Source of the DNA: Rhabdothermincola sediminis
GTDB lineage: Bacteria; Actinomycetota; Acidimicrobiia; Acidimicrobiales; Acidimicrobilacustridaceae
Assembly: GCF_014805525.1 (NCBI RefSeq)
Contig: NZ_JACFSZ010000005.1
Span: 62,001-126,000 of the forward strand
Direction of reading: 5' to 3'
Length of the DNA: 64,000 nucleotides
The position numbers were made by a program, and so were the translations under genes. This document shows, piece after piece, positions 31,823-41,806 of the stretch. Below the pieces are notes generated by a model. That model made no database searches. It was given only the letters and a program-made list of their open reading frames with translations, and was not told the origin of the DNA. Numbering within the stretch: the first letter of the stretch is position 1; every line of letters starts with the position of its first letter.

Positions 31823-32611
31823 ATGGGATCGGAGGTCGGGCAGCTCTATCCGGTGGCGAGAGCGATCCTCCGGCCCTGCTTCCGGTTCCTGTGGCGCATC
31901 GAGGTGGAGGGCCTCGAGCGGGTCCCCGACCGTGGGCCCGCGATCTTCGCCCCCAACCACCTCTCGGTGATCGATCACTTCGTTCTGGGTGCGGTGCTGC
32001 CCCGGCGGATCACCTTCGTCGGCAAGGCCGAGTACCTGGACAGCTGGAAGACGAGGCACCTGTTCCCGGCGCTGGGGATGATCCCGATCGACCGCTCCGG
32101 GGGGTCCGCGGCGGAGGCGGCGCTGGCCGCTGCGGCGAGCGTGCTGGAGCGGGGTGAGTTCTTCGGCATCTACCCGGAGGGCACCCGCTCCCGCGACGGC
32201 AAGCTCCACCGGGGGCACACCGGGGTGGCCCGGCTGGCCCTGCGGACGGGCGCGCCCATCTTCCCGGTGGGCCTCCAGGGCACCGCGGAGGTCCAGCCGC
32301 CGGACGCCCCACTGCCGAAGCCGTTCAAGATGATGCGGGTGCGCATCGGCCGGCCCATCGACGTCAGCCGCTACCGCGACCGGGCTGGCGACCGCCTGTT
32401 GCTGCGCCAGATCACCGACGAGGTCATGTACGAGATCCGCGAGCTGTCAGGTCAGGAGTACGTCGACACCTACGCCACGAAGCACGGCGAGGGCGTGCCG
32501 AGCGAGCCGGGTCGGGTGACCCACCTCTCAGGGAACGGCGTCGGGAGCGGGGAGAGCCTCCAGGTAGGCTCCGCGGTCTATGGCCGACCAGATCACGATC
32601 ACGCTGCCTGA
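31823..32611 (+). CDS. plsC: 1-acylglycerol-3-phosphate O-acyltransferase (PlsC family)
   Basis: A 262-residue membrane-associated acyltransferase that should make phosphatidic acid from lysophosphatidic acid. The catalytic NHxxxxD motif is Asn45-His46...Asp51 (NHLSVIDHF), the glycerophosphate-binding motif is YPEGTRSRDG (117-126), and FPVGLQGTAEV follows. The last 11 codons overlap the start of thrS by 32 bases, and the thrS promoter lies inside this gene. The C-terminal 40 residues look non-conserved. Other acyl acceptors, such as in PIM or complex lipid synthesis, are possible. Confidence 0.87.
   Translation: MGSEVGQLYPVARAILRPCFRFLWRIEVEGLERVPDRGPAIFAPNHLSVIDHFVLGAVLPRRITFVGKAEYLDSWKTRHLFPALGMIPIDRSGGSAAEAALAAAASVLERGEFFGIYPEGTRSRDGKLHRGHTGVARLALRTGAPIFPVGLQGTAEVQPPDAPLPKPFKMMRVRIGRPIDVSRYRDRAGDRLLLRQITDEVMYEIRELSGQEYVDTYATKHGEGVPSEPGRVTHLSGNGVGSGESLQVGSAVYGRPDHDHAA
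32565..32570 (+). promoter_or_regulatory. -10 box (TAGGCT) of thrS
   Basis: TAGGCT lies within the end of the acyltransferase gene and ends nine bases before the thrS ATG. Confidence 0.5.
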
Positions 32612-34532
32612 CGGGACCGCGAAGACGCTCCCGACGGGCTCGACCGCCGGTGACCTCGCGGCGGCGATCGGGCCCCGGCTGGCCAAGGCTGCCGTGATCG
32701 CGAACGTCAACGGGGTGGAGCGGGACCTGGTCTGGCCGCTCGCCGACGGCGACGAGGTGGCCATCATCACCGACACCAGTGAGCGAGGGCTCTACACGAT
32801 CCGCCACTCCACAGCGCACGTGCTGGCGCAGGCCGTGCTGGACCTGTTCCCGGGTGCCACCTTCGCCATCGGCCCACCGGTCGAGAACGGGTTCTACTAC
32901 GACTTCGAGCTGCCCGGCGGGGCCACGTTCACCCCGGAGGACCTGGAGCGCATCGAGGCCCGCATGCGCGAGATCATCGCCGAGGAGCAGCCCTTCATCC
33001 GCGACGAGGTTCCCGAGGAGAAGGCCCTCGAGATCTTCCGCGACCACAAGTACAAGTGCGAGATCATCCGTGGCGCGGCGGAGGACCCGACATCGGTCAC
33101 CGAGCGGGGGCTTGTTCGGACCTACGAGAACCCACCCCGGTTCATCGACCTGTGCCGCGGGCCGCACGTGCCGCACACCGGTCGCCTCGGTCATTTCAAG
33201 CTCATGCGGGTCGCCGGCGCGTACTGGCGCGGCGATGAGCGCAACCCCATGTTGCAGCGCATCTACGGGACCGCATGGGCCACGAAGAAGGATCTCGACG
33301 ACTACCTCACCCGGCTCGCCGAGGCCGAGAAGCGGGATCACCGCAGGCTCGGCGTCGAGCTCGATCTCTTCTCGTTCCCGGAGAACATCGGCTCCGGGCT
33401 GGCGGTGTTCCACCCGAAGGGCGGGGTGGTGCGTCGCATCATGGAGGACTACAGCCGCGCGCGCCATGAGCAGGCCGGCTACGAGTTCGTGTACTCGCCG
33501 CACATCAGCAAGGCCAGCCTCTTCGAGACCTCCGGTCACCTCGAGTGGTACGCCGAGGGCATGTATCCGCCCATGGAGCTCGACGAGGGCACCGAGTACT
33601 ACCTCAAGCCGATGAACTGCCCGTTCCACATCCTCATCTACAAGAGCCGGCTGCGCTCCTACCGTGAGCTGCCGCTGCGGCTCTTCGAGTTCGGGACGGT
33701 GTACCGGTACGAGAAGTCGGGCGTCGTGCACGGGCTGACCCGAGCCCGCGGGTTCGCTCAGGACGACGCCCACATCTTCACGACGAAGGAGCAGATGCCC
33801 GACGAGCTGCGTTCGCTGCTCACGTTCGTCCTGAACCTGCTGCGCGACTACGGCCTCGACGACTTCTACCTCGAGCTCTCGACCCGGCCGGAAGGCAAGG
33901 CGGTGGGCACCGTCGAGGAGTGGGAGGAGGCCACCGAGGCGCTCCGCCAGGCGGCCGAGTCGATGGGGCTCGACCTGGTCCTCGACGAGGGAGGCGGCGC
34001 TTTCTACGCCCCCAAGATCTCCGTGCAGGCGCGCGACGCCATCGGTCGCACCTGGCAGATCTCGACCATCCAGGTCGACTTCATGCTCCCGCAGCGCTTC
34101 GGTCTCGAGTACGTGGGTCCCGACGGGGAGCGCCACCGTCCGATCATGATCCACCGGGCGCTGTTCGGGTCGGTGGAGCGCTTCTTCGCCGTCCTCCTGG
34201 AGCACTACGCCGGCGCGTTCCCCGCCTGGTTGGCGCCGGTGCAGGCCCGGGTGCTGCCGGTGCGTGACGATCACGACGTCTATGCCCATCGACTGGTCGA
34301 CCGGCTGGCGGCCGAGGGCTTCCGTGTCGAGTTCGTCGACGCCACGGAGCCGCTGGGCGGCAGGATCCGCAAGGCGAAGCTCGAGAAGATCCCCTACGTG
34401 CTGGTCGTCGGCGACGACGATGTCGAGCACGGCACGGTGGGCGTGAACCCGCGCGGCGGGGACGTCGAGCGGGGGGTCCCGGTGGATGACTTCATCGAGC
34501 GGCTCGCCGCGGACGTGGTCGGGCACGTCTGA
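32580..34532 (+). CDS. thrS: Threonine--tRNA ligase
   Basis: A 650-residue class II aminoacyl-tRNA synthetase with the full bacterial layout: N-terminal TGS domain (1-62), editing domain with HSTAH and CRGPH metal-like motifs that hydrolyse Ser-tRNA(Thr), catalytic core (MNCPFH zinc ligand, YRYEKSGVVHGLTRARGF motif 2, and motif 3 HRALFGSVERF), and C-terminal anticodon domain (VLPVRDDHDVYAHRL). The ATG start is supported by a -10 box nine bases upstream. The HIT-family gene follows after seven bases, as in mycobacteria. Confidence 0.97.
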   Translation: MADQITITLPDGTAKTLPTGSTAGDLAAAIGPRLAKAAVIANVNGVERDLVWPLADGDEVAIITDTSERGLYTIRHSTAHVLAQAVLDLFPGATFAIGPPVENGFYYDFELPGGATFTPEDLERIEARMREIIAEEQPFIRDEVPEEKALEIFRDHKYKCEIIRGAAEDPTSVTERGLVRTYENPPRFIDLCRGPHVPHTGRLGHFKLMRVAGAYWRGDERNPMLQRIYGTAWATKKDLDDYLTRLAEAEKRDHRRLGVELDLFSFPENIGSGLAVFHPKGGVVRRIMEDYSRARHEQAGYEFVYSPHISKASLFETSGHLEWYAEGMYPPMELDEGTEYYLKPMNCPFHILIYKSRLRSYRELPLRLFEFGTVYRYEKSGVVHGLTRARGFAQDDAHIFTTKEQMPDELRSLLTFVLNLLRDYGLDDFYLELSTRPEGKAVGTVEEWEEATEALRQAAESMGLDLVLDEGGGAFYAPKISVQARDAIGRTWQISTIQVDFMLPQRFGLEYVGPDGERHRPIMIHRALFGSVERFFAVLLEHYAGAFPAWLAPVQARVLPVRDDHDVYAHRLVDRLAAEGFRVEFVDATEPLGGRIRKAKLEKIPYVLVVGDDDVEHGTVGVNPRGGDVERGVPVDDFIERLAADVVGHV

Positions 34533-34539
34533 GCGGCCC

Positions 34540-35070
34540 ATGGGGGGCATCGACCATCTCTGGGCGGGTTGGCGCAGCGCCTACCTCGATGCTGCCACGT
34601 CGGGAGGGCTCGGCGGGGAGCGCACCGGCGGATCTCTGTTCGAGCGCATCCTCCACGGCGGGCAGCCCGACGAGGAGAGCTTCGTCGTCCATCGGGGCGA
34701 GCGGTGCTCCTCGATCCTCAACGCCTACCCCTACACGAGCGGACATCTCCTCGTGCTCCCCAACCGGGCGGTGGCCGAGCTGGAGGAGCTCGACGATCCC
34801 GAGATGCGTGACCTCTGGCTGGAGGTGCGCGACGCGGTGGCGGCGATCAAGCGCGCCTACCGCTGCGACGGGGTCAACATCGGCATGAACCTGGGTCGCG
34901 CTGCCGGTGCCGGGGTGCCCGAGCACCTCCACGTCCATGTGCTGCCCCGCTGGCACGGCGACACGAACTTCATGACCGCGGTCGCGGAGACCCGAGTCAT
35001 GCCCGAGGCCCTGCCGGTGAGTTGGCGGAAGCTGCGTGACGCCTGGCCCACCGCCGCCACCAGATCCTGA
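34540..35070 (+). CDS. HIT family protein (AP4A phosphorylase/hydrolase-like)
   Basis: A 176-residue histidine-triad protein. The catalytic triad is HLHVHVLPRW, preceded by NIGMNLGRAAGAGVPEH, the pattern of actinobacterial HIT proteins encoded after thrS (Rv2613c type), reported to act on diadenosine tetraphosphate. ATG 34540 is chosen; the frame upstream lies inside thrS. It probably cleaves dinucleoside polyphosphates in the cytoplasm; exact chemistry (phosphorolysis or hydrolysis) is not visible. Confidence 0.9.
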   Translation: MGGIDHLWAGWRSAYLDAATSGGLGGERTGGSLFERILHGGQPDEESFVVHRGERCSSILNAYPYTSGHLLVLPNRAVAELEELDDPEMRDLWLEVRDAVAAIKRAYRCDGVNIGMNLGRAAGAGVPEHLHVHVLPRWHGDTNFMTAVAETRVMPEALPVSWRKLRDAWPTAATRS

Positions 35071-35099
35071 GCAGAGGTGCGGCCGCGCAGCCCGGCCGC

Positions 35100-35105
35100 T
35101 ACCGT
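35100..35105 (+). promoter_or_regulatory. -10 box (TACCGT) of the 193-residue membrane protein gene
   Basis: TACCGT ends ten bases before the ATG; spacing again suggests a very short or absent leader. Confidence 0.4.
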
Positions 35106-35115
35106 CGCAGCCGCC

Positions 35116-35697
35116 ATGTCCGACGAGCCCGACCAGCCCGACGAGGCGACACCTGCTCCGCAGCCGCCGGCCGAGCGCGAGCCGTCCCGCACGGAGCCGC
35201 TCTCCGACGCGGACATCCGCGACGCGCTCCCGGCAGATCTCGACGCCTCCGGTTACGTCGGGCCCTACCTGTTCCCGAACAACAACCGGCGCCGCATCCC
35301 CGCCATCCTCTACTGGGTCATCTCCGCGGCCTGCGCCGGCCTGTGGCTCGCCACCCGTGGCGGCGATCCCGTGCTCGTCAACAGTGGCTTCCTGGCTGCA
35401 GCCGTCGGTCTGGCGCTCGCGGGGGTGTACAGCTTCGTCACCGGATGGGATCTCGATGTCGACGAGCGTGATGCCCTGGTGGCGGCAACCCGCCAGGTCG
35501 GGTTCCCGGTCGGTCACGCGTCGGCACAGATGGGTTGGCGGGGTCTGCTCAGCCGGCCCACCTGGCGGATCCTGCTCTATTCGGCCGAGGACCCGCCGGA
35601 GAAGCGGGGGCTCGTGCTGATCGACGGTGTCAACGGCGACGTCGTGGAGTGGTTCGTGGAGGACAACCCCGAGGACTGGAGCGACCTGCGACCCTGA
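35116..35697 (+). CDS. Membrane protein of unknown function (two helices)
   Basis: A 193-residue protein: an acidic Pro-rich N-terminal 45 residues, the motif YVGPYLFPNNNRRRIPA, two membrane helices (ILYWVISAACAGLWLA and FLAAAVGLALAGVYSFVTG), and a soluble C-terminal domain ending in VEWFVEDNPEDWSDL. I do not recognise a family with certainty; similar proteins occur near thrS/pgsA in deep-branching actinobacteria as far as I can judge. It is convergent with the DinB-like gene, six bases away. Confidence 0.7.
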   Translation: MSDEPDQPDEATPAPQPPAEREPSRTEPLSDADIRDALPADLDASGYVGPYLFPNNNRRRIPAILYWVISAACAGLWLATRGGDPVLVNSGFLAAAVGLALAGVYSFVTGWDLDVDERDALVAATRQVGFPVGHASAQMGWRGLLSRPTWRILLYSAEDPPEKRGLVLIDGVNGDVVEWFVEDNPEDWSDLRP

Positions 35698-35703
35698 GCA
35701 GCG

Positions 35704-36210
35704 TCAGCCCCGAACCTCCCGCATGATGCGCTCGACGTCGTCGAGGCCGTCCCGGCCGGCACCCACCGCGTCCCGGGCCACCTCCAGCGCCGTGACCGAT
35801 CCGCCACCCGCCACCCGGGCGGTTCGCTGCCAGGCCTTCGCCGGCAGCGTCGCGGTCCGCTCGGCGAGCGCGTCGGCGGCATCGGCGAGCAGGGTGAGCG
35901 CCTCATCGACCGACCCGGGCGGCTCGGTCTCCCAGTGACGGGACCCGCGCTCGAGCACCGCGGGGTGCAGGACGGGATCGTCGTCGACCGCGATCTGCTG
36001 GAGGGCATGCTCGAGGAGCACGAAGGTGCGCGTGAGGTCGGAGACCACCTGCACCACCGAGCGCCCGTCGCGCCCAGCGCGGTGCGCGATCTCGTCGATG
36101 TCCTCGTCATCGGCGAGGGGCCGGATCAGCGACCGGAACCGCCGCGGGTAGGAACGCAGGGCGGCGACCGCATCCGGAGGGGTGAGGTGGGACAGGTCGA
36201 GTGCGGCCAC
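35704..36210 (-). CDS. DinB-superfamily-like protein
   Basis: A 168-residue helical protein. The N-terminal pattern LTPPDAVAALRSYPRRFRSLIRPL followed by VVSDLTRTFVLLEHALQQIA resembles the four-helix DinB/YfiT fold. The expected metal-binding histidines are not all clear: HRAGRDGRSVVQVVSDL takes the place of the usual HxxE region, so it may lack the metal site. GTG start, four bases after the EF-G2 stop, so probably co-transcribed with it. Function unknown. Confidence 0.65.
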   Translation of the reverse strand: MAALDLSHLTPPDAVAALRSYPRRFRSLIRPLADDEDIDEIAHRAGRDGRSVVQVVSDLTRTFVLLEHALQQIAVDDDPVLHPAVLERGSRHWETEPPGSVDEALTLLADAADALAERTATLPAKAWQRTARVAGGGSVTALEVARDAVGAGRDGLDDVERIMREVRG

Positions 36211-36214
36211 GGGC

Positions 36215-38278
<2,064 letters not shown>

Positions 38279-38293
38279 AGCCTCCCCCTTTCC

Positions 38294-38312
38294 CGGGAGG
38301 CTCGACCTCCCG
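38294..38312 (-). promoter_or_regulatory. Hairpin in the fusA2 leader
   Basis: CGGGAGG and CCTCCCG pair around a five-base loop just upstream of the fusA2 Shine-Dalgarno site. It might affect translation initiation; no known riboswitch or leader family is recognised. Confidence 0.35.
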
Positions 38313-38335
38313 AGTCGCGACCGCTGGTGCGCGGA

Positions 38336-38341
38336 AGCGTA
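38336..38341 (-). promoter_or_regulatory. -10 box (TACGCT) of fusA2
   Basis: TACGCT on the minus strand, within the palindrome AGCGTACGCT (38336-38345). It would start a transcript about 50 bases before the fusA2 GTG. Confidence 0.4.
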
Positions 38342-38402
38342 CGCTGCACTCGGCACGGCTGCTCCGGTGAGCATGAACCCTTCGCACCGGCCGCTCTGCT
38401 GG

Positions 38403-38408
38403 TACCCT
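38403..38408 (+). promoter_or_regulatory. -10 box (TACCCT) of the PIM operon
   Basis: TACCCT lies 35 bases before the pgsA ATG; this transcript has a leader with an AGGAG ribosome-binding site. Confidence 0.5.
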
Positions 38409-38442
38409 GGCCCGAACCCCGTCCCCGGATCAGGAGCACCAC

Positions 38443-39141
38443 ATGCTCGACGGACGTTGGCGGGCCAGCTTCGAGAAGGGTCTGCGACCCGTCGGAGCGA
38501 GCCTGCGTCGAACGGGCGTGACCGCCGATCACCTCACCACCGTCGGCGTGGTGATGAGCGTGGCCGCCGCGGTGGCCATCGGCGCCGGACAGCTCCGGTT
38601 GGGCTTCGCGCTGCTCCTGCTCACCGCGGTGCCCGATGTCCTCGATGGGGCGGTCGCCAAGGCCTCGGGCATGGCATCGCCGAGGGGCGCGTTCTTCGAC
38701 TCCGTCATGGACCGGGTGTCCGACGCCTTTCTGCTCGGTGGCGTGGCCTGGTACCTCGCGGCCACCAGCAGCGGGTACTCGCCGGTCCTTCCCATGGCGG
38801 TCCTGGCCGCGACCATGCTCATCTCCTACGAGCGGGCCAAGGCGGAAGCGCTCGGCTACGACGCCAGGGGCGGGTTGATGGAGCGCGCCGAGCGGCTCGC
38901 GCTGCTGGGCATCGGCTTGCTGTTCGACGCGCTGCTCGTGCCGGTGTTGATCGTGATGCTGGTGCTCACGGTGGTCACCGCCGGGCAGCGGTTCGTGAAG
39001 GTCTGGCGCCAGGCGAGTGCCGATCGGCCGGTCGCGGCACCCACTCGCCGGCGCCGCAGCAGGCGGCGGGTCTCGCGAAGCCGCGCCACCCGGCAGGCAG
39101 CGACGTCCTGGCCGCAGCGGTTCCGCGATCGCCGGGGCTAG
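38443..39141 (+). CDS. pgsA: CDP-alcohol phosphatidyltransferase (phosphatidylinositol phosphate synthase)
   Basis: A 232-residue membrane enzyme with about six helices. The CDP-alcohol phosphotransferase motif reads DVLDGAVAKASG...RGAFFDSVMDRVSD: the four aspartates are present, while the usual Arg after DGxxA is Lys. A basic tail (RRRRSRRRVSRSR) ends the protein. Its place before a PatA-like acyltransferase and pimA matches mycobacterial pgsA1, which joins CDP-diacylglycerol to inositol phosphate. AGGAG lies upstream of the ATG. Phosphatidylglycerophosphate synthase activity is the alternative, but context argues for inositol. Confidence 0.87.
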   Translation: MLDGRWRASFEKGLRPVGASLRRTGVTADHLTTVGVVMSVAAAVAIGAGQLRLGFALLLLTAVPDVLDGAVAKASGMASPRGAFFDSVMDRVSDAFLLGGVAWYLAATSSGYSPVLPMAVLAATMLISYERAKAEALGYDARGGLMERAERLALLGIGLLFDALLVPVLIVMLVLTVVTAGQRFVKVWRQASADRPVAAPTRRRRSRRRVSRSRATRQAATSWPQRFRDRRG

Positions 39142-39162
39142 CGGGCGCCCGCCCACCGGCTC

Positions 39163-40101
39163 GTGAAGGTCGAACCGGTCTCCACCGCGTACAAGGCGGC
39201 GTACCACTTCGTCCGTAGCGTCCCGCGGCCGGTCGCGGATGCCGCCGCCCTGGCCGGCAGCGTCGTCGCCGCCGAGGTCTCGAAAGAGCGGCGTCTGCTC
39301 GTCGAGCGGAACCTGCGCCGGGTGTACGGCGACGATTTCGGGGGGCGGGACCTGCGCCGCTGCGTCGTGGCCACGTTCGCCTCGTACGCCCGTTACTGGG
39401 TGGACTCGTTCCGCCTGCCCGGTGTGTCGCTCGGTACGCTCGACGCCGGCTTCCAGTACCGGGGCTTCGATCACCTCGTGGAAGCTCGCGAGCGGGGCAT
39501 CGGCCCGATCATCGTGCTCCCGCACCTCGGTGGTTGGGAGTGGGCGGGCTTCTGGTTGACCCGGGTGATGGAGATCCCGGTGACGGTGGTGGTCGAGCCG
39601 CTCGAGCCCCGGGAGCTGTTCGATTTCTTCGTCCGGTTCCGCCAGGCGTTGGGGATGAACATCGTCACTCTGGGCCCGGCGGCTGGGGCCGAGGTGCTGC
39701 GGGCCATCAAGGAGCGCCACGTGGTGTGCCTGCTCGCCGATCGCGACATCCACGGCGACGGGGTCGCGGTCGACTTCTTCGGGGAGCGCACCACCCTTCC
39801 CGCCGGTCCCGTGACCCTTGCGCTGCGCACCGGCGCGCCGCTGCACCCCACCGCCGTCTACTTCGCCGGCCACCGCCACGTCGGGGTCGTCCGTCCTGCC
39901 CTGCCCTTGGAGCGGCAGGGCCGCTTCCGAGCGGACGTGGTCCGGGGGACGCAGCGGCTGGCCCGCGAGCTGGAAGACCTGATCCGGGTCGCTCCGGAGC
40001 AGTGGCACCTCCAGCAGCCCAACTGGCCGAGCGATCACGAAGCCCTCGAAGCCATCGGAAAGTCTGCCGCCCGGCCGGGCAGGTCGGTCCCACATTGGTG
40101 A
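39163..40101 (+). CDS. Phosphatidylinositol mannoside acyltransferase (PatA/HtrB-like)
   Basis: A 312-residue acyltransferase of the lipid A biosynthesis (LpxL/HtrB) fold. The catalytic HX4E motif is His121...Glu126 (PHLGGWEW), and LADRDIHGDGVAVDFFGE and TLPAGPVTLALRTGAPL are further signatures of the actinobacterial branch. In mycobacteria the equivalent enzyme (Rv2611c) acylates the mannose of phosphatidylinositol mannosides at the cytoplasmic face. GTG start, 21 bases after pgsA; the pimA gene follows after 31 bases with its own promoter. Confidence 0.9.
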   Translation: MKVEPVSTAYKAAYHFVRSVPRPVADAAALAGSVVAAEVSKERRLLVERNLRRVYGDDFGGRDLRRCVVATFASYARYWVDSFRLPGVSLGTLDAGFQYRGFDHLVEARERGIGPIIVLPHLGGWEWAGFWLTRVMEIPVTVVVEPLEPRELFDFFVRFRQALGMNIVTLGPAAGAEVLRAIKERHVVCLLADRDIHGDGVAVDFFGERTTLPAGPVTLALRTGAPLHPTAVYFAGHRHVGVVRPALPLERQGRFRADVVRGTQRLARELEDLIRVAPEQWHLQQPNWPSDHEALEAIGKSAARPGRSVPHW

Positions 40102-40119
40102 CCGGCCGCGATCTGCCCG

Positions 40120-40125
40120 TAGCGT
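40120..40125 (+). promoter_or_regulatory. -10 box (TAGCGT) of pimA
   Basis: TAGCGT ends seven bases before the pimA ATG. A TTGGTG at 40095-40100, 19 bases upstream, could be a weak -35. Confidence 0.5.
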
Positions 40126-40132
40126 GACGTCG

Positions 40133-41218
40133 ATGCGTATCGGCGTCATCTGCCCGTACAGCCTCACCGTCCCGGGTGGGGTGCAAGGCCAGGTGCTCGG
40201 GCTCGCACGCGCCTTGCGGCAGATGGGGCACGACACACGGGTGCTGGGCCCCTGCGACGGGCCGCCGCCGGACGGTGGCGTGACCCCGCTCGGCAACAGC
40301 CTGCCCACGGCGGCGAACGGTTCCATCGCTCCGATCGCCCCTGACGTCCCGGCGCAGCTCCGCACCATCCGGGCGCTGCGGGACGAAGCGTTCGACATCG
40401 TCCACCTGCACGAGCCGCTCTGCCCGGGCCCCACCCAGACCGCGCTGCTGTTCAAGTCGCAGCCCCTGGTGGGCACGTTCCACGCCGCTGGTGGGTCCGC
40501 GGCGTACCGGTGGCTGAACCCGCTGGTGCGCTGGGGTGCCAACAAGCTCGATCACCGCTGCGCGGTCTCCGAGGACGCGAAGCGCATGGCCTTCGACGCC
40601 CTGGGCGGGGAGTACGAGCTGGTGTTCAACGGGGTCGAGGTCGACAGCTTCGCCAAGGCGGAGCCCTGGCCCACTGACGCCCCCACCATCTTCTTCGTCG
40701 GGCGCCACGAGCCCCGTAAGGGGTTGGCCGTCCTGCTCGAAGCGATGGCGGAGCTCCCCGCGACCGTGCGGCTGTGGGTCGGCAGCGACGGCCCCGAGAC
40801 GGCAGAGCTCAAGGCCCGCTCGGCGGGCGATCCGCGCATCGAGTGGCTGGGACGTATCTCGGATCACGAGAAGGCTCGGCGGATGCGAGCGGCCGACGTG
40901 TTCTGCGCGCCGTCTCTGCGAGGCGAGTCCTTCGGTGTGGTCCTCCTCGAAGCGATGGCCGCGCAGACCCCCGTCGTGGCCAGCGACCTGCCGGGCTACG
41001 CCAACGTCGCCCGCAAGGGTCGGGACGCGCTGCTGGTCCCGCCCGGCGAGGCTTCCGCGCTGGCCGCCGCGCTGCGCCGCATCCTCTCGGACCGGGAGTT
41101 GGCCGAGGAGCTCGTGGCCTCCGGCGAGCGCCGGGCGTCGGAGTTCTCCATGGACCACCTGGCCGAGGTCTACCTGGCGCTGTACACGAAGGTGCTCGAG
41201 CGTGCCGGCATGGCGTGA
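40133..41218 (+). CDS. pimA: Phosphatidylinositol alpha-mannosyltransferase PimA-like
   Basis: A 361-residue GT4 enzyme. The N-terminus RIGVICPYSLTVPGGVQGQV with the conserved PGGVQ loop is the PimA signature, and HLHEPLCPG follows. The C-terminal domain has FVGRHEPRKGL and ESFGVVLLEAMAA with the EX7E motif. It transfers mannose from GDP-mannose to phosphatidylinositol in the inner leaflet, the first step of PIM synthesis. It follows the PatA-like gene; ATG chosen because a TAGCGT box lies seven bases upstream, which excludes the ATG nine bases earlier. Confidence 0.92.
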   Translation: MRIGVICPYSLTVPGGVQGQVLGLARALRQMGHDTRVLGPCDGPPPDGGVTPLGNSLPTAANGSIAPIAPDVPAQLRTIRALRDEAFDIVHLHEPLCPGPTQTALLFKSQPLVGTFHAAGGSAAYRWLNPLVRWGANKLDHRCAVSEDAKRMAFDALGGEYELVFNGVEVDSFAKAEPWPTDAPTIFFVGRHEPRKGLAVLLEAMAELPATVRLWVGSDGPETAELKARSAGDPRIEWLGRISDHEKARRMRAADVFCAPSLRGESFGVVLLEAMAAQTPVVASDLPGYANVARKGRDALLVPPGEASALAAALRRILSDRELAEELVASGERRASEFSMDHLAEVYLALYTKVLERAGMA

Positions 41219-41230
41219 GCGACCCCTCGG

Positions 41231-41236
41231 TATGAT
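41231..41236 (+). promoter_or_regulatory. -10 box (TATGAT) of lemA
   Basis: TATGAT, the closest match to the bacterial consensus in this window, ends six bases before the lemA ATG. Confidence 0.55.
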
Positions 41237-41242
41237 GATCGG

Positions 41243-41794
41243 ATGCTGATCGCACTGATCCTGCTCGGGATCGTCGTGCTGCTGGTGATCATCGTGATCG
41301 CCCTCTACAACAGCCTCGTGCGGCTCCGTAACCGCATCGATGCCGCGTGGGCGCAGATCGACGTACAGCTCAAGCGGCGCTACGACCTCATCCCGAACCT
41401 CGTCGAGACGGTGAAGGGCTACGCCGCTCACGAGCGAGAGACGCTCGAGAAGGTCACCCAGGCTCGGAACATGGCCGTCGCGGCGGAGGGGCCGCACCAG
41501 CAGGCCGAGGCCGAGAACGTGCTCACCGGCGCCCTCAAGTCGTTGTTCGCGGTCTCCGAGGCCTACCCGGACCTGAAGGCGAACCAGAACTTCCTGGCGC
41601 TGCAGGAGGAGCTGACCGGCACGGAGGGGCGCATCGCGTACGCCCGGCAGTACTACAACGACCAGGTCTACAAGTACAACACCAAGATCCAGACCTTCCC
41701 GGCTCTGCTGATCGCAGGCCCCTTCCGCTTCACCGAGCGCGAGTTCTTCGAGGCAGACGACGAGTCGCGGGGTCCGGTCAGCGTCTCGTTCTGA
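41243..41794 (+). CDS. lemA: LemA family protein
   Basis: A 183-residue protein with one N-terminal membrane helix (residues 2-22) and an antiparallel helical domain outside. LRNRIDAAWAQIDVQLKRRYDLIPNLV (shown in part as AWAQIDVQLKRRYDLIPNLV) is the family's hallmark, followed by YNDQVYKYNTKIQTFP. Function is poorly known; LemA genes are commonly paired with htpX-type proteases, as here, suggesting a part in membrane protein quality control. Preceded by its own leaderless-type promoter. Confidence 0.92.
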   Translation: MLIALILLGIVVLLVIIVIALYNSLVRLRNRIDAAWAQIDVQLKRRYDLIPNLVETVKGYAAHERETLEKVTQARNMAVAAEGPHQQAEAENVLTGALKSLFAVSEAYPDLKANQNFLALQEELTGTEGRIAYARQYYNDQVYKYNTKIQTFPALLIAGPFRFTEREFFEADDESRGPVSVSF

Positions 41795-41806
41795 TCGGGG
41801 GCTCCG

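Noticed and set aside
32424-34550. A 708-residue open frame on the minus strand opposite thrS
   Set aside because: It is an Asp/Arg/Val/His-rich shadow produced by strong GC3 bias; thrS on the other strand has every expected motif.
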